A program made the position numbers and the translations under genes. Positions 7,913-16,711 of a stretch of 64,000 nt of DNA are shown here, piece by piece. The notes below the pieces were generated by a model, which saw only the letters and a program-made list of their open reading frames with translations, had not been told where the DNA came from and did no database searches. Each line of letters opens with the position of its first letter. Position 1 is the first letter of the stretch. This DNA comes from Streptantibioticus ferralitis (lineage in GTDB: Bacteria > Actinomycetota > Actinomycetes > Streptomycetales > Streptomycetaceae), in the NCBI RefSeq assembly GCF_029223525.1, contig NZ_JARHTQ010000028.1, positions 30,253 through 94,252 of the forward strand, written 5' to 3'.

Positions 7913-9274
7913 ATGGATAAGCAGCAGGAGTTCGTGCTCCGGACGCTGGAGGAGCGCGACATCCGCTTCGTACGGCTGTGGTTCACCGATGTGCTGGGCT
8001 TCCTGAAGTCCGTCGCGGTGGCGCCCGCCGAGCTTGAGCAGGCATTCGACGAGGGCATCGGGTTCGACGGCTCCGCGATCGAGGGCTTCGCCCGCGTCTA
8101 CGAGTCCGACATGCTGGCCAAGCCGGACCCGGGCACCTTCCAGATCCTGCCGTGGCGCGCCGAGTCCCCGGGCACCGCCCGGATGTTCTGCGACATCCTC
8201 ATGCCGGACGGCTCGCCGTCGTACGCGGACCCGCGCTATGTGCTCAAGCGGACCCTGTCCAGGACCTCGGACCTCGGGTTCACCTTCTACACCCACCCCG
8301 AGATCGAGTTCTTCCTGCTGAAGGACAAGCCGGCGGACGGCACCCGGCCCACCCCGGCCGACTCCTCCGGCTACTTCGACCACACCCCGCAGCACGTCGG
8401 CCAGGACTTCCGGCGGCAGGCCATCACCATGCTGGAGTCCATGGGCATCTCGGTGGAGTTCTCCCACCACGAGGGTGCGCCCGGCCAGCAGGAGATCGAC
8501 CTGCGGTACGCGGACGCGCTGTCCACGGCCGACAACATCATGACGTTCCGGCTGGTGATGAAGCAGGTCGCGCTGGAGCAGGGGGTGCAGGCCACCTTCA
8601 TGCCCAAGCCGTTCTCGGAGTACCCCGGCTCGGGGATGCACACCCACCTGTCCCTCTTCGAGGGCGACCGCAACGCGTTCCACGAGTCCGGCGCCGAGTA
8701 CCAACTCTCCAAGGTCGGCCGCTCGTTCATCGCCGGACTGCTGCACCACGCCGGTGAGATCTCCGCGGTCACCAACCAGTGGGTCAACTCCTACAAGCGC
8801 ATCTGGGGCGGCTCCCAGCGCACCGCGGGCGCGGGCGGCGAGGCCCCCTCGTACATCTGCTGGGGCCACAACAACCGCTCCGCCCTCATCCGGGTCCCGA
8901 TGTACAAGCCCGGCAAGACCGTCTCCACCCGTGTCGAGGTCCGCTCCATCGACTCCGGCGCCAACCCCTATCTGACCTACGCGGTGCTGCTCGCCGCCGG
9001 TCTCAAGGGCGTTGAGGAGGGCTACGAACTCCCGGCGGGCGCGGACGACGACGTCTGGGCACTGTCCGACGCGGAGCGCCGCGCCCTGGGCATCGAGCCC
9101 CTGCCGCAGAACCTGGGCGAGGCGATCGCCCTGATGGAGCGCAGCGAACTGGTCGCCGAGACGCTCGGGGAGCATGTCTTCGACTTCTTCCTGCGCAACA
9201 AGAAGCAGGAGTGGGAGGAGTACCGGTCGGAGGTCACCCCGTTCGAACTGCGGAAGAACCTGCCGGTGCTGTAG
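7913..9274 (+). CDS. glnA4: Glutamine synthetase-like ligase (GlnA4/mycobacterial GlnA2 type)
   Basis: 453 aa type I GS fold: beta-grasp N terminus with GFDGSAIEGFARV, the ATP/metal segments HPEIEFFL and FSHHEGAPGQQEIDLR, FMPKPF, GSGMHTHLSLF and the Glu-flap/NRSALIRVP region. By recollection it is closest to S. coelicolor GlnA4 (SCO2241, reported to gamma-glutamylate ethanolamine) and M. tuberculosis GlnA2. The adenylylation loop, which in regulated GSI carries Tyr in a K(N/D)LYEL motif, here reads DDVWALSDAERR and has no tyrosine. It is thus not an obvious GlnE target even though glnE is 1.6 kb downstream. Substrate could be glutamate/ammonia or an amine. A GlnR-like box lies upstream. Confidence 0.9.
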   Translation: MDKQQEFVLRTLEERDIRFVRLWFTDVLGFLKSVAVAPAELEQAFDEGIGFDGSAIEGFARVYESDMLAKPDPGTFQILPWRAESPGTARMFCDILMPDGSPSYADPRYVLKRTLSRTSDLGFTFYTHPEIEFFLLKDKPADGTRPTPADSSGYFDHTPQHVGQDFRRQAITMLESMGISVEFSHHEGAPGQQEIDLRYADALSTADNIMTFRLVMKQVALEQGVQATFMPKPFSEYPGSGMHTHLSLFEGDRNAFHESGAEYQLSKVGRSFIAGLLHHAGEISAVTNQWVNSYKRIWGGSQRTAGAGGEAPSYICWGHNNRSALIRVPMYKPGKTVSTRVEVRSIDSGANPYLTYAVLLAAGLKGVEEGYELPAGADDDVWALSDAERRALGIEPLPQNLGEAIALMERSELVAETLGEHVFDFFLRNKKQEWEEYRSEVTPFELRKNLPVL

Positions 9275-9304
9275 GTGCGCGGGTCAGAGCGCGACGACGC
9301 TTCG

Positions 9305-9329
9305 GGCCAGCGGCGGTGAACCGCTGGCC
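9305..9329 (+). terminator. Hairpin downstream of the glnA4-like gene
   Basis: Perfect 9-bp inverted repeat GGCCAGCGG / CCGCTGGCC with a seven-base loop, 30 bases after the stop codon. There is no U tract. Position suggests a transcription terminator or processing stop. Confidence 0.5.
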
Positions 9330-9501
9330 GGGCCGAACTCCTGAAGCGGTGGCCCGTGTCCCGCGACGTCTCCAGCCTTCAGGCATGTGCCGATACGCGA
9401 CAGCGGCGACTTCCGCCCTGCCATCGGAGGCGCAGACCGTCTGGATTCTGGCCGCCGCCGTCGGTCCGCCAGTTGAGGAGGACGCATCAGCTTCCCTGAA
9501 C

Positions 9502-9543
9502 GTGAGTGCCCGCCTTGCCACGCGCGGCAAAGCGGGCACTCAC
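9502..9543. repeat. 42-bp palindrome (12-bp outer stem, 5-bp inner stem)
   Basis: GTGAGTGCCCGC (9502-9513) is exactly inverted at 9532-9543, and inside it TTGCC/GGCAA pairs as well, giving a 17-bp stem with one mismatch and a six-base loop. It does not directly follow a gene; the glnA4-like stop is 228 bases away. It lies just before the phosphatase remnant and may be a terminator, a mobile-element scar or an operator. Confidence 0.65.
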
Positions 9544-9548
9544 GCGAG

Positions 9549-9726
9549 TGGCGCCCCGCCACGGCCGTCGCTCGGTCGCGGCCCGGCGGCGTCATCGTGC
9601 ACTGCGCCGCCGGGCGCGACCGTAGGGGGCTGGCCACCCGAACGGCTCGACGCCGAGGCCTGCTTGACCGCGGCGGGCGTGTCCGAGGAGGACGTCGCGG
9701 CGCTGTGCGTCAGGCTGGTCGGCTGA
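9549..9726 (+). pseudogene. Remnant of a tyrosine-protein phosphatase gene
   Basis: In the frame beginning 9549 the sequence reads RPGGVIVHCAAGRDR (about 9579-9623), which contains the full phosphatase P-loop HCxxGxxR. In this family it is normally followed by TGL and a helix. Here the frame loses similarity after GRDRRGLA, and family-like sequence resumes in another frame (TAAGVSEEDVAALCVRLVG, ending at 9726), so at least one frameshift is needed. No start or N-terminal domain is found upstream. The rest of 9275-9732 holds two hairpins and no intact gene. Confidence 0.5.
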
Positions 9727-9732
9727 CGGAGG

Positions 9733-10608
9733 TCAGTTCCAGATGCCGGTGATGTCGGATGCTGAGGCCGCGTTTCCGGCGTAGGTCAGGCCGTTCATGT
9801 CCTCGATGGTGCGCAGCAGGTCGTAGTGGCTGTAGGTGGTGGACGAGCTGCTGCCCGCTGTGACCGGCTGGCCGTACAGGACCGTCGGGATGTTGTTGGT
9901 GTCCGTTCCCTCGTCCTCGTCGAAGGTGACGATCAGGACGCTGTTGTGGGTCTGGGCCCAACTGGCATAGCCGCCGAGGTTGTTCTGCAGCCAGGTGTCA
10001 CCGGTGCTGACCGAGCAGTCGTGCATGTCGTTGCAGAGGTTCGGGACCACGAACGACACCTGCGGCAACTGCGAGTAGTCCGTGGGGAATTGGTCGAACG
10101 TGTTCGCCGACGACGTCGGGACGTTGCTGAAGCCGAACCACGGGTTGTGCTTCTGCGCGTAGTCGCCGGTGCGACAGACCGTGTCGCCCTGACTGGGCAG
10201 CGACTCGTTGTAGCTGGCCCAGTTCTTGCCCGCGGCCGTCAGTTCCGAGCCGAGGTTCTCCGCCGAGCTGAAGCCGGGGGTGACGCAGGAGTCGTCGGTG
10301 ATGCCCTGGGTGTCGCCGGAGAACAGCGCGTAGTAGTTGGGCTGGCTCGGATGGGTTTCCGCGTGCATGTCGGTCAGGTTCGCGCCGCCGCTCACCAGCG
10401 AGTTGATGTAGGGAGCGTTGGAGCTGCCGATGACCTGGTCGTACCCGTGGTTCTCCAGCATCACGACGATGACGTGGTCCGGCGTGGGAACGCCGTTCGC
10501 CGCGTGGGCCGGGGTGGCGACGGTGCCCGCCCAGGCGGCGGCCAGCGCGACGGCGGACGCCAGAGCGGTGAGGGCACGACGAGACGTACGAAGATTGGTG
10601 CTGGGCAC
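9733..10608 (-). CDS. Secreted phosphoesterase (phospholipase C/acid phosphatase-like)
   Basis: 291 aa with an N-terminal Sec signal (RRALTALASAVALAAAWAG, cleavage after AHA). The mature part begins with HVIVVMLENHGYDQVIG, the metal-binding N-terminal motif of the phosphoesterase family that includes bacterial phospholipase C and acid phosphatase AcpA. Later family features are ETHPSQPNYYALFSG and IVTFDEDEGTD, which supply further metal ligands. Expected to act outside the cell on phosphate esters; substrate unknown. It is divergent from glnE, with about 270 bases between the starts. Confidence 0.88.
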   Translation of the reverse strand: MPSTNLRTSRRALTALASAVALAAAWAGTVATPAHAANGVPTPDHVIVVMLENHGYDQVIGSSNAPYINSLVSGGANLTDMHAETHPSQPNYYALFSGDTQGITDDSCVTPGFSSAENLGSELTAAGKNWASYNESLPSQGDTVCRTGDYAQKHNPWFGFSNVPTSSANTFDQFPTDYSQLPQVSFVVPNLCNDMHDCSVSTGDTWLQNNLGGYASWAQTHNSVLIVTFDEDEGTDTNNIPTVLYGQPVTAGSSSSTTYSHYDLLRTIEDMNGLTYAGNAASASDITGIWN

Positions 10609-10878
10609 TGCGGCCTCCGTGTCTGTGGGGAAGTACCGGGGCTGTGCGTGCGGAGCTCCGCCAGACTAGGAGTGGCGCCGTACCGCGGTCTGTGCTCGAA
10701 CGGTGAAGATCTGGGGAACGCTACGGATACGCGCGAGGCGGCCGAAGGACGACGCTGAAGGACGGTGGTGACGTACCGGGTCGGGCCCCCGCCGGATACG
10801 CTCGCGGCGGACGCTGCGAGCGATCAAGGCGCCGCGGACCGACGACGCACCCGGGGCGATCAAGAGGAGGACGGGCCC

Positions 10879-13878
10879 ATGCTGGAAGGGCGGCGCAGCA
10901 GTACGTTCAGCAAGCTGCTGCGGCACGGGTTCACCGACCCGGACGCGGCCGAGCGGCTGCTCGACGTCCCCGAGTTGTCGGCGGCGCGCGGCGATTCGGT
11001 GCTGCTGGACGCGCTCGGTGCGACCGCCGACCCCGATCTGGCGCTGCGCGGTCTGGTGCGGATGGTCGAGGCGCAGGAGCCCGCCGAGCGGCAGGCCCTG
11101 TTGGACACCCTGACCGGGTCCAAACCACTGCGCGACCGGCTGCTCGGTGTGCTGGGCTCCTCCGAGGCGCTCGGCGACCATCTGGCGCGGCATCCGCGCG
11201 ACTGGCACGCCCTGGTGACCTACGAGTCGACCGATCTGCACCCCGGGATCGAGGAGTTCGAGCGCGGCCTGCGCCAGGGCATGGCGGACATGCCGGGCGC
11301 CGCCCCCGAGGACGCGCTGCGCGCCGCCTACCGCCGCTGCCTGCTGGCGATCGCCGCCCGCGACGTCTGCGGCACCAGCGACCTCGCGGAGACCGCCGCC
11401 GAGCTCGCCGACCTCGCCACCGCGACGCTGCGCGCGGCGCTCGCCATCGCCGAGGCCGAGCAGCCCGCGGACGCCGCCGCATGCCGACTCGCGGTGATCG
11501 CCATGGGCAAGGCGGGCGGACGCGAGCTGAACTACGAGTCCGACGTGGACGTGATCTTCGTCGCCGAAACCCCGGACGGCGGCGACGAGGGCAAGGCACT
11601 GCGGGCGGCGACCCGGCTGGCCGCCCGTATGATGCGGGTCTGCTCGGCGACCACCTCAGAAGGCACCATCTGGGAGGTCGACGCCAACCTGCGCCCCGAG
11701 GGCAAGAACGGCCCCCTGGTACGCACCCTCACCAGCCATCTCGCGTACTACCGGCGGTGGGCCAAGACCTGGGAGTTCCAGGCCCTGCTCAAGGCCCGCG
11801 CGGTCGCGGGCGACCCGGCTCTTGGCCAGGCCTACATCGAGACGCTCTCACCGATGGTCTGGCAGGCCGCCGAGCGCGAGCACTTCGTCACCGACGTACA
11901 GGAGATGCGCCGCCGTGTGGTGGACAACATCCCCGCCGCGCATCTGGACCGCGAACTCAAACTCGGCCCGGGAGGCCTGCGCGACGTCGAATTCGCCGTC
12001 CAGCTCCTGCAGTTGGTGCACGGCCGCACCGACCCGGCGCTACGCAGCGGCACCACGCTGACCGCCTTGAGCCAGCTCGCCGAGGGCGGCTACGTGGGTC
12101 GCGCGGACGCCGCCGCGCTGGACGCCGCGTACCGGTTCCTGCGCTCCATGGAACACCGCATACAGCTCTACAAGTTGCGGCGTACCCACCTGGTGCCCGA
12201 GGGCGACGCGGATCTGCGCCGACTCGGTAGATCGCTGGGCTTCCGCTCGGATCCGGTGGCCGAGCTGAACCGGGAGTGGCGGCGGCACGCGGTGGAGGTG
12301 CGGCGGCTGCACGAGAAGCTGTTCTACCGTCCGCTGCTCGACGCCTTCGCCCAGCTCGAACCCGGCGCCGCCCGGCTCAGCCCGGACGCCGCCCGGCAGC
12401 GGCTGGAAGCGCTCGGCTACGCGGACCCGGCCTCCGCGCTGCGCCACCTGGAGGCGCTGGCCTCCGGCGTCAGCCGCAAGGCGGCGATCCAGCGCACGTT
12501 GCTGCCGGTGCTGCTCGGCTGGTTCGCCGACTCCGCCGACCCGGACGCCGGTCTGCTGAACTTCCGCAAGGTGTCGGACGCCCTGGGCCGCACCCCCTGG
12601 TACCTGCGGCTGCTACGGGACGAGGGCGCCGCCGCCGAGAACCTGGCCCGGGTGCTCTCCGCCGGACGCCTCGCCCCCGATCTGCTGCTGCGCGCCCCCG
12701 AGGCGGTCGCACTGCTCGGCGACCCCGAAGGACTGCGGCCGCGCGCCCTGCCCGCGCTGGAACAGGAGGTGCTGGCCGCCGTCAAGCGCGCCGACACCGC
12801 GGAGACCGCCGTCACCGTGGTGCGCGGTGTGCGCCGCCGTGAGCTGTTCCGTACCGCGGCGGCCGATCTGACCGGCGGCTTCCATCCCGAGGACGACCCC
12901 GGCGCGGCCGTGGACGCGGTCGGTACCGCCATCTCCGACCTGACCACCGCGACCCTCGCGGGCGCCCTGCAGGCCGCCGTCAACGCCGTCGGCGCGGGGG
13001 AGCCGCTGCCGACCCGGATCGCCGTCATCGGGATGGGCCGCTTCGGCGGCCGTGAGCTCGGCTACGGATCCGACGCCGATGTGCTGTTCGTCCATGAGCC
13101 GGTGCCGGGCGCCGAGGAGCACGAGGCCGCCAAGGCAGGGCTGAAGGTCGCCAACGAACTGCGCAGGCTACTGCAGATTCCCACGACCGACCCGCCGCTG
13201 ATCGTCGACGCCGATCTGCGCCCGGAGGGCAAGAGCGGCCCGCTGGTGCGCTCGCTCGCCTCGTACGCCGCCTACTACCGGCGCTGGGCGCTGGTGTGGG
13301 AGAGCCAGGCGCTGCTGCGCGCGGCACCGGCGGCCGGTGACCCCGATCTGGGCGCGCGGTTCATCGAGCTGGTCGACCCGCTGCGGTACCCGGCCGAGGG
13401 GCTCGGCGAGGAGGCGGTACGCGAGATCCGGCGGCTCAAGGCCCGGATGGAGGCCGAGCGACTGCCGCGCGGCGCCGACCCCACCACCCACACCAAGCTC
13501 GGCCGCGGCGGACTGTCCGACGTGGAGTGGACGGTACAACTGCTGCAGTTGCGGCACGGCTGGGTCGAGCCCGGTCTGCGCACCACCCGCACCCGGGAGG
13601 CGCTGGCCGCCGCCTGCGCGGCCGGTCTGGTCGACGCCGAGGACGCCGCCATCCTGGACGAGGCCTGGGTGCTGGCCACCCGGGTGCGGAACGCGGTCAT
13701 GCTGGTGCGCGGCCGCCCCGGCGACACCTTCCCCAGCGACGGACGGGAGCTGGCGGCGGTCGGCCGCTACCTCGGCTACGGAGCCGGGCAGGTGGGCGCC
13801 ATGGTGGACGACTACCGCCGTATCACCCGGCGCGCCCGGGCGGTGGTGGAGCGCCGCTTCTACGAGTACGAAGCGTAG
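10879..13878 (+). CDS. glnE: Bifunctional glutamine synthetase adenylyltransferase/deadenylase
   Basis: 999 aa; ATG 10879 is preceded by GAGGAGG. GlnE controls GSI by adding AMP to, or removing it from, a tyrosine. Two nucleotidyltransferase cores are visible: AMGKAGGRELNYESDVDVIF at about residue 210 (deadenylylating domain) and GMGRFGGRELGYGSDADVLF at about 716 (adenylylating domain). Each is followed by an LRPEGK(N/S)GPLVR segment and a helical GlnD_UR_UTase-like bundle. Its likely substrate is the Tyr397-bearing GlnA at 23.8-25.2 kb; the nearer GS lacks the tyrosine. It converges on the PAP2 gene with only seven bases between stops. Confidence 0.96.
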   Translation: MLEGRRSSTFSKLLRHGFTDPDAAERLLDVPELSAARGDSVLLDALGATADPDLALRGLVRMVEAQEPAERQALLDTLTGSKPLRDRLLGVLGSSEALGDHLARHPRDWHALVTYESTDLHPGIEEFERGLRQGMADMPGAAPEDALRAAYRRCLLAIAARDVCGTSDLAETAAELADLATATLRAALAIAEAEQPADAAACRLAVIAMGKAGGRELNYESDVDVIFVAETPDGGDEGKALRAATRLAARMMRVCSATTSEGTIWEVDANLRPEGKNGPLVRTLTSHLAYYRRWAKTWEFQALLKARAVAGDPALGQAYIETLSPMVWQAAEREHFVTDVQEMRRRVVDNIPAAHLDRELKLGPGGLRDVEFAVQLLQLVHGRTDPALRSGTTLTALSQLAEGGYVGRADAAALDAAYRFLRSMEHRIQLYKLRRTHLVPEGDADLRRLGRSLGFRSDPVAELNREWRRHAVEVRRLHEKLFYRPLLDAFAQLEPGAARLSPDAARQRLEALGYADPASALRHLEALASGVSRKAAIQRTLLPVLLGWFADSADPDAGLLNFRKVSDALGRTPWYLRLLRDEGAAAENLARVLSAGRLAPDLLLRAPEAVALLGDPEGLRPRALPALEQEVLAAVKRADTAETAVTVVRGVRRRELFRTAAADLTGGFHPEDDPGAAVDAVGTAISDLTTATLAGALQAAVNAVGAGEPLPTRIAVIGMGRFGGRELGYGSDADVLFVHEPVPGAEEHEAAKAGLKVANELRRLLQIPTTDPPLIVDADLRPEGKSGPLVRSLASYAAYYRRWALVWESQALLRAAPAAGDPDLGARFIELVDPLRYPAEGLGEEAVREIRRLKARMEAERLPRGADPTTHTKLGRGGLSDVEWTVQLLQLRHGWVEPGLRTTRTREALAAACAAGLVDAEDAAILDEAWVLATRVRNAVMLVRGRPGDTFPSDGRELAAVGRYLGYGAGQVGAMVDDYRRITRRARAVVERRFYEYEA

Positions 13879-13885
13879 ACGTCGG

Positions 13886-14803
13886 TTACGCGGTGGCCTT
13901 GGCGGTCTTCGCCACGTACCGCGGCAGCCGGTACATGAAACGCCCGTACACCGCGTAGGAGACCGAGAACCCTATGGCGAGGCAGACCACGCCGCCCAGC
14001 GCGTCCAGCCAGAAGTGGTTGGCGGTGGAGATGATCACGACCAGGGTGGTCACCGGATACAGCACCCCCAGCACCCGCGCCCACGGCGGGCGGGCCAACG
14101 TCGCGATGGTGATGCCGCACCACAGCGACCAGCCGATGTGCATCGACGGCATCGCCGCGAACTGGTTGGAGACATGGGCCAGATCGCCGGACGCCATCGA
14201 ACCCCAGGTGTGGTGCACGGCGACGGTGTCGACGAAACCGGGGCCGCCCCGCATCAGCCGCGGCGGCGCCAGCGGGAAGAAGTAGAAACCCACCAACGCG
14301 ATACCGGTGGTCGCGAAAATGGTGAGCCGAGCCGACGCGTACCGCCCCGGATGTCGGCGGAACAGCCAGACGAGCACCGCGATCGTCATGATGAAGTGCA
14401 GCGTCGCGTAGTAGTAGTTCATACCCACGATCAGCCACGTCACGGAGTTAATAGCGTGGTTGACGTGCTGTTCCACGGCAACGCCGATGGACTGCTCCAA
14501 GTGCCAGACCTGGAGCGCGTGATGCATCGCGGACTTCTCCTGCTCGGGCACCGCGTTGCGTACCAGCGAGTACACCCAGTAGCTGACGCCGATGAGCAGA
14601 ATCTCGAACCACAGGCGGGGTCTGCGGGGTTTGCGAAGCCGGGAGATCAGCGTGCGCTGCACCTCCGTGCGGCGGTCCTCACGCGCTGCTCCATCGGCTT
14701 CGATGGAACCGGTGGAGCGCGCAGGGACGGCCGTACGGCCTTCCAGGATCTTCGCTGTCGGTTCCCCCATAGGCGGACAGTCTGCCAGATGCTCTCCACT
14801 CAC
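13886..14803 (-). CDS. PAP2/inositolphosphotransferase-like membrane protein
   Basis: 305 aa from GTG 14803, chosen because AAGGGA lies six bases upstream; ATG 14770 is an alternative with no ribosome-binding sequence. About six transmembrane helices. The PAP2-type active-site motifs are AMPSMHIGW and STANHFWLDALGG, which supply the two catalytic histidines of vanadium-haloperoxidase/PAP2-fold lipid phosphatases. The arrangement resembles actinobacterial AUR1-like inositolphosphoryl transferases. It acts in the membrane on phospholipid-type substrates; the exact substrate is unknown. It converges with glnE. Confidence 0.85.
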   Translation of the reverse strand: MSGEHLADCPPMGEPTAKILEGRTAVPARSTGSIEADGAAREDRRTEVQRTLISRLRKPRRPRLWFEILLIGVSYWVYSLVRNAVPEQEKSAMHHALQVWHLEQSIGVAVEQHVNHAINSVTWLIVGMNYYYATLHFIMTIAVLVWLFRRHPGRYASARLTIFATTGIALVGFYFFPLAPPRLMRGGPGFVDTVAVHHTWGSMASGDLAHVSNQFAAMPSMHIGWSLWCGITIATLARPPWARVLGVLYPVTTLVVIISTANHFWLDALGGVVCLAIGFSVSYAVYGRFMYRLPRYVAKTAKATA

Positions 14804-15002
14804 AGATCATCCCTTGGTCGGGTCTTCGACATCCCGAGTACGCCTCAGGTCCGACTGCGAGTGCGGTTTCGGATGCCACGCGACCCAACGGGCCGGGAGC
14901 CGACAAATCGGGAACCGCGCAGAATCGTGGGAACCTACGAGCCCAGTCCGATCATGATCCCATACGCCCGAACGGGTGAATCGTGGGCGCCGCGGCCGAG
15001 GC

Positions 15003-16676
15003 TCACACACCCCACCAGACCGCCGTATCACCAGGCAGTACCACCTCAGCGCCCGGCGCTGCATCGATGTCCGCGCTGGCCAACAGCGGCCGCCCCGGCA
15101 CGCGGACGGGCAACGGGTGCGCGGTCAGGTTGACCGTGCACCCGAGGCCGCCCCGGGCGCTGTCCCGACGGAACGCCAGCACGCCTTCCGGAGCGTCCAG
15201 CCAGGTCACGCGGTCGCCCGCGCCCAGTGCCGGGTGGTCCCTGCGCACCGCGAGCGCGGCGCGGTAGAACTCCAGCGTCGAGTCGGGGTCACCGGTCTGC
15301 GCCTCGACGCTCAACTTCGCCCAGCCCTCCGGCTGCGGCAGCCAACTCGGGCCGCCGTCGACCGGACCGAAGCCGTACGGGGCCGCGCTGCCCGACCAGG
15401 GAATCGGCACCCGGCAGCCGTCACGGGTGCCCTCCTGTCCGCTGCTGCGGAAAAAGGCCGGATCCTGTCGGAACTCGTCCGGCAGTTCCGTCACCTCGGG
15501 CAGCCCCAACTCCTCGCCCTGGTAGAGATACGCGGAGCCGGGCAGCGCCAGCATCAGCAGCGTCGCCGCCCGTGCCCGGCGCAGTCCGCGCGCCGCGTCA
15601 CCGACGCCCAGGCGCGTCGAGTGCCGTACCACGTCGTGGTTGGACAGCACCCAGGTCGCGGGGGCGCCCACCGCGCTCATCGCGGCGAGCGAGTCCTCGA
15701 TCACCCGGCGCAGTTCGGCCGCGTCCCAACCGGTGGTGAGGTACTCGAAGTTGAACGCCTGGTGCAGTTCGTCCGGACGCAGGTACAGCGCGCTGCGCTG
15801 CACCGTCGGGGTCCATGCCTCGGCGACCGCGATGCGCTCGCCCGGGTAGCTGTCCAAGACGGTGCGCCAGTCACGGTAGATCTCGTGCACACCGTCCTGG
15901 TCGAAGAACGGCAGCACCTGGTTGCCGAGCAGCTTCAACTGCTCGTCGTGCCCGATGTCGGGCAGGCCGGGCGCCTTCACCAGCCCGTGCGCCACATCGA
16001 CCCGGAAGCCGTCCACGCCAAGGTCCAACCAGAACCGCAGGATCGACCGGAACTCCTCGTGCACCGCCGGGTGGTCCCAGTTGAAATCGGGCTGTTCGGC
16101 GGCGAACAGGTGCAGATACCACTCGCCGGGCGTCCCGTCCGGTTCGGTCACCCGGGTCCAGGCCGGTCCGCCGAAGATGGACTCCCAGTCGTTCGGCGGC
16201 AGTTCACCGTCCGAGCCCTTGCCGGGACGGAAGTGGAACCGCTCGCGCAGCGCCGATCCCGGCCCCTCCCGCAGCGCCCGCTGAAACCACTCGTGCTGGT
16301 CGGAGCAGTGGTTGGGCACCACGTCCACGATCACCCGCAGCCCCAACGCATGCGCGTCCCGTACCAGGTCGTCGGCGTCGGTGAGGGTGCCGAACATCGG
16401 GTCCACCGCACGGTAGTCCGCGACGTCGTACCCGGCGTCGGCCTGCGGTGAGGCGTAGAAGGGCGAGAGCCACACGGCGTCGACGCCCAGCTCCCGCAGA
16501 TACGGCAGACGCGCCCGGACGCCGGGCAGATCGCCCATGCCGTCGCCGTTCGCATCCGCGAAACTGCGCGGATACACCTGGTAGATGACCGCCTCACGCC
16601 ACCATTCGGAGCGTTCCTGACGGTCGGGGAGACGGGGCGTCGGGCAGACGGCGTCGGCGAGATGCTGGCTGGTCAT
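15003..16676 (-). CDS. GH13 alpha-glucosidase
   Basis: 557 aa, a typical length for intracellular alpha-glucosidase/oligo-1,6-glucosidase. The start MTSQHLADAV is followed by WWREAVIYQVYPRSF, the standard GH13 N terminus. Catalytic residues are Asp227 (FRVDVAHG, nucleophile), Glu286 (VAEAWT, acid/base) and Asp348 (SNHDVVRH). No signal peptide, so it hydrolyses imported malto- or isomalto-oligosaccharides in the cytoplasm. In S. coelicolor the comparable gene (aglA) is, from memory, next to the malEFG transporter; no transporter genes are present here, so the operon context has been lost or moved. Confidence 0.92.
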   Translation of the reverse strand: MTSQHLADAVCPTPRLPDRQERSEWWREAVIYQVYPRSFADANGDGMGDLPGVRARLPYLRELGVDAVWLSPFYASPQADAGYDVADYRAVDPMFGTLTDADDLVRDAHALGLRVIVDVVPNHCSDQHEWFQRALREGPGSALRERFHFRPGKGSDGELPPNDWESIFGGPAWTRVTEPDGTPGEWYLHLFAAEQPDFNWDHPAVHEEFRSILRFWLDLGVDGFRVDVAHGLVKAPGLPDIGHDEQLKLLGNQVLPFFDQDGVHEIYRDWRTVLDSYPGERIAVAEAWTPTVQRSALYLRPDELHQAFNFEYLTTGWDAAELRRVIEDSLAAMSAVGAPATWVLSNHDVVRHSTRLGVGDAARGLRRARAATLLMLALPGSAYLYQGEELGLPEVTELPDEFRQDPAFFRSSGQEGTRDGCRVPIPWSGSAAPYGFGPVDGGPSWLPQPEGWAKLSVEAQTGDPDSTLEFYRAALAVRRDHPALGAGDRVTWLDAPEGVLAFRRDSARGGLGCTVNLTAHPLPVRVPGRPLLASADIDAAPGAEVVLPGDTAVWWGV

Positions 16677-16711
16677 GGATTCTGCTGGACCTCCGGGGGC
16701 GCGGCCATGGC

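Noticed and set aside
9234..9539. Minus-strand 101-codon frame between the glnA4-like gene and the phosphoesterase gene
   Set aside because: Overlaps the glnA4 stop and the palindrome and has no ribosome-binding site.
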